Source: an uncultured Kiritimatiellota bacterium
Lineage (GTDB): Bacteria > Verrucomicrobiota > Kiritimatiellia > RFP12 > UBA1067
Direction of reading: 5' to 3'
Assembly (NCBI GenBank): GCA_934643865.1
Contig: CAKUCX010000017.1
Location: 1-54,745, forward strand
DNA: 54,745 nucleotides
The position numbers and the translations under genes are program-made. Each line of letters begins with the position of its first letter. The first letter of the stretch is position 1. A model generated the notes under the pieces. That model did no database searches. It was not told where the DNA came from and was given only the letters and a program-made list of their open reading frames with translations. This document shows positions 50,982 through 54,745 of this stretch, in pieces.

Positions 50982-51754
50982 CGCGTCTCCTCCAATCGTT
51001 CGGGTGTATAGGTGCGTAGAATCGAAGAGGGGTTGTTCCGGATGCCGTCGGCGAAGTCGCGCAGGGAGGCGGACGCCTCGCGCAGGTTGCCGACGATCTC
51101 GGAGAGGCCGCCCTGCTCGCCCAGCAGGACCGTGTTGGCGCTCCAGAGGAACGTGCGCGCGTGCCGCGTCACGTCCAGCACGTTGCTCCACGCCTCCACG
51201 AAGTCCATCCGGTTGAGCTGGTCGAGGATCTGCTGGGCCGAATCGGCGGCGCTCTGCAGGATGGAGGGCGCAGGGGGGATGACGACGTGGACCGGCCGCC
51301 AGCCGTACGCCTTCTCGCCCACGTCAAGCTTCGGATAGTTGAGCTCGATGTGGGAGAGCCCCGTCACGCCCGAGGCGGAGACGGTGGCGTGGAGCCCCCG
51401 CTTCACCATGCCCTCCAGCACCTGGCGGGGCGTGCGGTCGTCGCCCATGCGGAAGAGGCGTTGGTCGAGGGCCAGCTCCACGTAGATCTTCCGGCGGTCC
51501 TCGGGACGCGCGTCCGCATACTCCGCGCCGATGAAGGAGATCCGCTTCACCGTGCCCACGCGCACGCCGCGCAGGTCAACGGTGCTGCCGACGTCGAGCC
51601 CGGAAACGGAATCGTCGAAGAACGTTTCGGCCGGGAACTCGTGCTGCGCGGAGCGCATGCCGCCGATGTAGACGACCGTCGCCGCGATCAGGGCGACGCC
51701 CGCCACGATGAAGAAGCCGATCTTGGCATAGCTGGTCTGGTTCTCGCCGGACAT
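50978..51754 (-). CDS. mlaD: MlaD/MCE-family lipid-transport protein
   Basis: A 258-residue protein with one N-terminal membrane helix (IGFFIVAGVALIAATVVYIG) and an MCE domain (about 40-150: FDDSVSGLDVGSTVDLRGV, VGTVKRISF, ASGVTGLSHIEL). A helical tail follows (about 165-258). MCE proteins carry phospholipids between membranes with MlaE/MlaF, which are not in the window. It begins 4 nt after gpsA and overlaps lacZ by ATGA, hence one operon linking phospholipid precursor synthesis and lipid transport. Confidence 0.85.
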   Translation of the reverse strand: MSGENQTSYAKIGFFIVAGVALIAATVVYIGGMRSAQHEFPAETFFDDSVSGLDVGSTVDLRGVRVGTVKRISFIGAEYADARPEDRRKIYVELALDQRLFRMGDDRTPRQVLEGMVKRGLHATVSASGVTGLSHIELNYPKLDVGEKAYGWRPVHVVIPPAPSILQSAADSAQQILDQLNRMDFVEAWSNVLDVTRHARTFLWSANTVLLGEQGGLSEIVGNLREASASLRDFADGIRNNPSSILRTYTPERLEETR

Positions 51755-51758
51755 GCGC

Positions 51759-52745
51759 CTACTCCGCCTTGAGGGAACGGCCCATCATCGCCGCGCAGGC
51801 CGCCGCCGCGTCGAAATCCTCGTAGCAGAGCGCGTAGACGAGTTCGCAGATCGGCATCTCGACCCCCAGCTTCTTCGCGATCTCGTGGACGACCTTCGCG
51901 TTCCAGACGCCCTCGGCGACCATCTGCATCGAGCCGAGGATCGACGCGATCTTCTCGCCGCGCCCGAGGCGCTCGCCGACGGCGTGGTTGCGCGAGTGGA
52001 CGGACGTGCAGGTGACGATCAGGTCGCCGATGCCCGCGAGGCCCGAAAGCGTCTCCGGCGTGCCGCCGTAGGCGAGGACGAAGCGCTTCATCTCGACGAG
52101 GCCGCGCGTGATGAGCGCGGCGCGCGTGTTGTCGCCGTAGCCCATGCCGTCCGAACAGCCGACGGCGATGGCGAGGACGTTCTTCACGGCGCCGCCGATC
52201 TCGACGCCGACGGGGTCGGGCGACGTGTAGACGCGGAAGAGCGGCCCCGACCAGATCTCCTGCACGCGCCGCGCACGCGCCGCGTCCGTGCAGGCCGCGA
52301 CGATCGCCGTCGGGATGCCGCGCGCGACCTCCTCGGCGTGCGTCGGCCCGGCGAGCGCGACAATCGGACCCGTCCCGAGGATTTCCGCACCGAGGTCCGT
52401 CATGCGGCGGTTCGTCTTCTCGCAGAGGCCCTTCGTGATGGAGACGACCAGCATCTCCGGCGTGACGAGCCCCCTGAAGCCCGCCACGACGGACGTAAAG
52501 TACTTCGACGGCGGCGCGAGGACGACAACCTCCGCGCCCCCGACCGCCTCCGCGCGGTCGGCCGTCAGCTTCAGGCCGTCCGGGAGCGCGACGCCCTTCA
52601 GGAACTTCTCGTTCCGCCGCGTCCGCCGCATTTCCGCGATGTAGTCGGGGAACGCGCCCCACAGCGTCACTTCATGGCCGTAGTCCGCCAGCAGGAGCGC
52701 GTTCGCCGTGCCCCAGCCGCCGTCACCGATGACTGCAATCTTCAT
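51759..52745 (-). CDS. gpsA: glycerol-3-phosphate dehydrogenase [NAD(P)+]
   Basis: A 328-residue enzyme making sn-glycerol-3-phosphate for phospholipids. The Rossmann start is MKIAVIGDGGWGTANALLLA; further marks are SITKGLCEKTNRRMTD, LAGPTHAEEVARG, the catalytic Lys in GAVKNVLAIAVG, and the GIGDLIVTCTSVHSRNHAVG block. The ATG lies 7 nt after TATACT without a ribosome site: leaderless. First gene of the gpsA-mlaD-lacZ-rimO operon. Confidence 0.95.
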   Translation of the reverse strand: MKIAVIGDGGWGTANALLLADYGHEVTLWGAFPDYIAEMRRTRRNEKFLKGVALPDGLKLTADRAEAVGGAEVVVLAPPSKYFTSVVAGFRGLVTPEMLVVSITKGLCEKTNRRMTDLGAEILGTGPIVALAGPTHAEEVARGIPTAIVAACTDAARARRVQEIWSGPLFRVYTSPDPVGVEIGGAVKNVLAIAVGCSDGMGYGDNTRAALITRGLVEMKRFVLAYGGTPETLSGLAGIGDLIVTCTSVHSRNHAVGERLGRGEKIASILGSMQMVAEGVWNAKVVHEIAKKLGVEMPICELVYALCYEDFDAAAACAAMMGRSLKAE

Positions 52746-52752
52746 GTGTTGT

Positions 52753-52761
52753 AGTATACCA
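52753..52761 (-). promoter_or_regulatory. extended -10 promoter of gpsA operon
   Basis: TGGTATACT (core 52758-52753), preceded by GTTTT; the ATG at 52745 is 7 nt downstream. The gap to the next gene (52762-52920) holds nothing else I can identify. Confidence 0.6.
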
Positions 52762-52920
52762 AAACAACCGCCCGCGCGGCGCGGCAATCGCGCCGGGGCG
52801 CGGGTGTGGCCGCGACACGCGCGGCCCTCCCGCATGACGCCGCGCGATTTCACTTCGGAACAGTTCCGGCGGGTGGGTCGGGATAAGGGGTCGTGCGTGG
52901 TGGATGTCCCGCGCGCGAGC

Positions 52921-53967
52921 CTAGCGGCTCCAGCCAATCGCGCGGGGCGTTTCGAGGCGGCGCCAGCCGTTCGTCCGCGCAAGCTCCTGCGCGGGCGTGC
53001 CGGGCGGGAGCGTCGCGAGGACGGGCGAGGCGTCGGACGGCCCGAAGCGCAGGACGAGAAGCGACGAGGCGGCGGACGTTCCCGATGCGGCCGCCTGCGG
53101 CCCGGGTTCGGACGCATCCGCCGCGTTGACCATCACCGCCGTGTTCTGCGTGCTGGCGGCCGTGTCCGACACGAAGACGAGCCGCTTCGCAGGGGCGCGC
53201 GCAACTTCGTAGCGGCAAGTACGGGGATTGTAGTAGGAGAGCGAGACGAGCGGCGAATTCGTCGCGTCCGTCGTGCGCGGCACGAGGACCTGGGTCCAGG
53301 TGCGCGACGTCGGCGTCGCGGCGGCCTCCTTCGGCTCGTAGGCCCTGAACGCCGTCGAGAGGTGTTCGATGCGGGGCCAGGCGTTCGAGGGGCAGTACCC
53401 GTCGAACGTCAGCGTGTACGTCGCCGTCACGAGATCCCCCGGATGCACGCGGTCCGGCGTAAGCGTCTGCGCCAGCGTGAACGACGTCCCCACCGCGCCC
53501 GAGAAGTCCGCCGGCCGCCCCGCCTCGGGCAGGGGGCGCACGTCGAGCGCGAGCGGCGCGAGCGCCTTCCGGAAGCCGGAGGAGGTCGTCATCTGGAACG
53601 CGCCGCCGCCGCGCGCCGTCGTCAGCATCCCCTCGACCGCGAGGTGGAGCGTGTTCGTACAGGGCGCGAGGAAGCGGACCGGCAGACGGTACGTATTGTC
53701 CGCGTAGGGCTCAAGCATCTCCGCAAGGTACGCGACGCCCGTCTCGGGCAGCCCCGACACGCGCTGGACCTGGACCTTCTGCCGCGACGCAAAGGAGAAG
53801 ACGAGGTGGCACGGGACGCCGACGACGGCGGGCGACGGCACCAGCCGCACCTCCCCCGTCACATCCGCCGACGCGCCGCCCCCGAAGTTGAAGTTGAAGA
53901 ACTGGGCGTGCGCCGTCCACGCAAGGCCGGCGGCGACGAACCCGATGACACGCCTACTGCACCGCAT
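52921..53967 (-). CDS. BatD-like exported protein
   Basis: A 348-residue protein with signal peptide (MRCSRRVIGFVAAGLAWTAH) and successive Ig-like beta domains (VTGEVRLVPSPAVVGVPCHL, TLAQTLTPDRVHPGDLVTAT, YTLTFDGYCPSNAWPRIEHL), in the manner of BatD (oxygen-tolerance) proteins. It is shorter than usual BatD and has no C-terminal membrane helix. Bat proteins lie in aerotolerance or moxR-vWA clusters and have unclear biochemistry. It overlaps the upstream TPR gene by 14 nt. Confidence 0.62.
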   Translation of the reverse strand: MRCSRRVIGFVAAGLAWTAHAQFFNFNFGGGASADVTGEVRLVPSPAVVGVPCHLVFSFASRQKVQVQRVSGLPETGVAYLAEMLEPYADNTYRLPVRFLAPCTNTLHLAVEGMLTTARGGGAFQMTTSSGFRKALAPLALDVRPLPEAGRPADFSGAVGTSFTLAQTLTPDRVHPGDLVTATYTLTFDGYCPSNAWPRIEHLSTAFRAYEPKEAAATPTSRTWTQVLVPRTTDATNSPLVSLSYYNPRTCRYEVARAPAKRLVFVSDTAASTQNTAVMVNAADASEPGPQAAASGTSAASSLLVLRFGPSDASPVLATLPPGTPAQELARTNGWRRLETPRAIGWSR

Positions 53968-54745
53968 AGACCGCCCCCTCCGCAAGACCTTCCGAGACCA
54001 GCGACACGGAAACCGAAACGGACGCCGCGAGGAACGCGAGCGCGGCCAGCGTGAGCAGGACGCGCCGCACGCCGCCCGGCGGCAGGAGCGCAACGAGCCA
54101 GCCAAGCGCCCACGCGCCCGCCGCGAAGACGAGCCGCGCGTCGAGGGAATAGAGGACGTGCGGGCGGAAGAAGACGCGCGTAAGCGGAAGGTCTGCCCGC
54201 GGGTCGTTCTTCAGGCGCGCCCAGGCCGCGCGCAGGCCGCGCCGCGTCGTCGCCGTCTCGCCGCTGCGCCGCTCCGCGCGGGCGAACGCCGCCCACGCGC
54301 CCCGCACATCGCCGGCCATCAGCGTACACGCGCCCAGGTTGGAGAAGAGAACGGGGTTCGCGGCACCGTCCGCCGCGCAGGCGGCGTAGGCCCGGGCCGC
54401 CGCGCGGAAGTCCGCCGCCGCCTTCGCGTGCGTCGCGAGCGAGGACGCCCGCCGGTAGGTGAAGGCCGGGGAGGCCGCGAAGAGGCCGGAGGCGGCGAGG
54501 CAGACCGCGACGAGCGCGACGAGCGCCTTCTTCGCCGCGAAGTGCGTGCGGTCGAGGTCCGCCAGCGCCTGTACGACGAGGGCGATCTCCGCCTCGGCGA
54601 AGTCGCCCGCCATCAGGCGGCGGGCGTCCGCCGCCGTCACGGCCGCGCCGTTCACGCCGTAGCGCTCGGCGAAGAACCGGCGGAGCGCGGCCGCGCGCGC
54701 ATCGGCGTCGCGGCGCGCAAGGGCGCGCCGGCAGCGCGCGAAGGC
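53954..54745 (-). CDS. BatE-like membrane protein with TPR motif, 5' end outside window
   Basis: The frame is open through the window edge (264 codons); a GTG at 54655 sits inside continuous coding sequence and is not the start. The first part (ALRRFFAERYGVNGAAVTAA, DARRLMAGDFAEAEIALVVQ) looks like the cytosolic tail of a BatD-type protein. Then come a membrane helix (ALVALVAVCLAASGLFAA), a TPR pair (AYAACAADGAANPVLFSNLG, ACTLMAGDVRGAWAAFARAE) and two more membrane helices (about 215-260), as in BatE. It may therefore be a BatD-tail/BatE fusion. The partner genes lie outside. Confidence 0.55.
   Translation of the reverse strand, partial: AFARCRRALARRDADARAAALRRFFAERYGVNGAAVTAADARRLMAGDFAEAEIALVVQALADLDRTHFAAKKALVALVAVCLAASGLFAASPAFTYRRASSLATHAKAAADFRAAARAYAACAADGAANPVLFSNLGACTLMAGDVRGAWAAFARAERRSGETATTRRGLRAAWARLKNDPRADLPLTRVFFRPHVLYSLDARLVFAAGAWALGWLVALLPPGGVRRVLLTLAALAFLAASVSVSVSLVSEGLAEGAVYAVQ

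Noticed and set aside
47574..51011. Plus-strand open frame of about 1145 codons opposite the beta-galactosidase
   Set aside because: Antisense shadow; the minus strand carries intact GH2 catalytic motifs.
1..54745. tRNA genes, rRNA, integrase or transposase genes
   Set aside because: Searched by eye for conserved tRNA arms and for transposase or recombinase motifs; none convincing was found.

Overview
The window is a high-GC bacterial chromosome segment in which every gene I can support on sequence grounds lies on the minus strand; the one possible exception is a 37-codon frame at 25798. The cell has an outer membrane: lpxA, an LptF/LptG-type permease, an MlaD-type MCE protein, a beta-barrel protein and long secreted repeat proteins are all present. 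Secreted glycosidases and a sialidase-like protein, BatD/BatE-like proteins, a kinase/sigma-factor/SUMF1 operon and a WGSSASGA-type C-terminus on a giant secreted protein suggest the PVC group, most likely a gut Verrucomicrobiota/Kiritimatiellota-like organism. That placement is inference; no rRNA or taxon marker was compared.

Layout. (1) 1-4982: two secreted surface-protein genes share one duplicated cassette of intergenic repeats, promoter, ribosome site and signal peptide; the promoter spacer is a 13-base G tract. Long palindromic repeats follow. (2) 4983-20087: a housekeeping stretch holding rnfE-nrdR-OMP-lptF/G-lpxA, two GYF_2 coiled-coil genes, a zinc-ribbon gene, rnpB, cmk, ychF, a di-haem beta-propeller protein, cdsA, purA and a Na/Pi cotransporter. 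(3) 20088-38138: an accessory, visibly AT-richer block. It has a beta-helix protein, a decayed defence patch (DUF262 fossil, DUF1016 nuclease, wrecked EcoRI-type methylase invaded by a palindromic repeat array carrying a GxxExxY nuclease gene), a sialidase-like gene, a cluster of secreted proteins of unknown function with two adjoining repeat-protein genes, 1.5 kb of repeats, and a HipBST-type toxin-antitoxin operon. (4) 38271-42872: an overlapping operon of secreted glycosidase-like protein, Ser/Thr kinase, sigma factor and SUMF1-like protein. (5) 42921-54745: an AAA/PD-(D/E)XK protein, a Tat-exported phosphoesterase, the operon gpsA-mlaD-lacZ-rimO, and BatD/BatE-like genes cut by the window edge.

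How it works together. Genes are packed into operons with ATGA or TGATG overlaps. Many transcription units start at an extended -10 box (TGGTATAMT), often preceded by a T-rich stretch, and in several the ATG lies only 7-10 nt downstream of that box, which implies leaderless mRNAs. The strongest candidates for undescribed biology are: the palindromic repeats whose loop can hold a GxxExxY nuclease gene (22931-23790); the G-tract promoters on duplicated surface-protein cassettes; and the secreted LPP20-like cluster (29514-35163).
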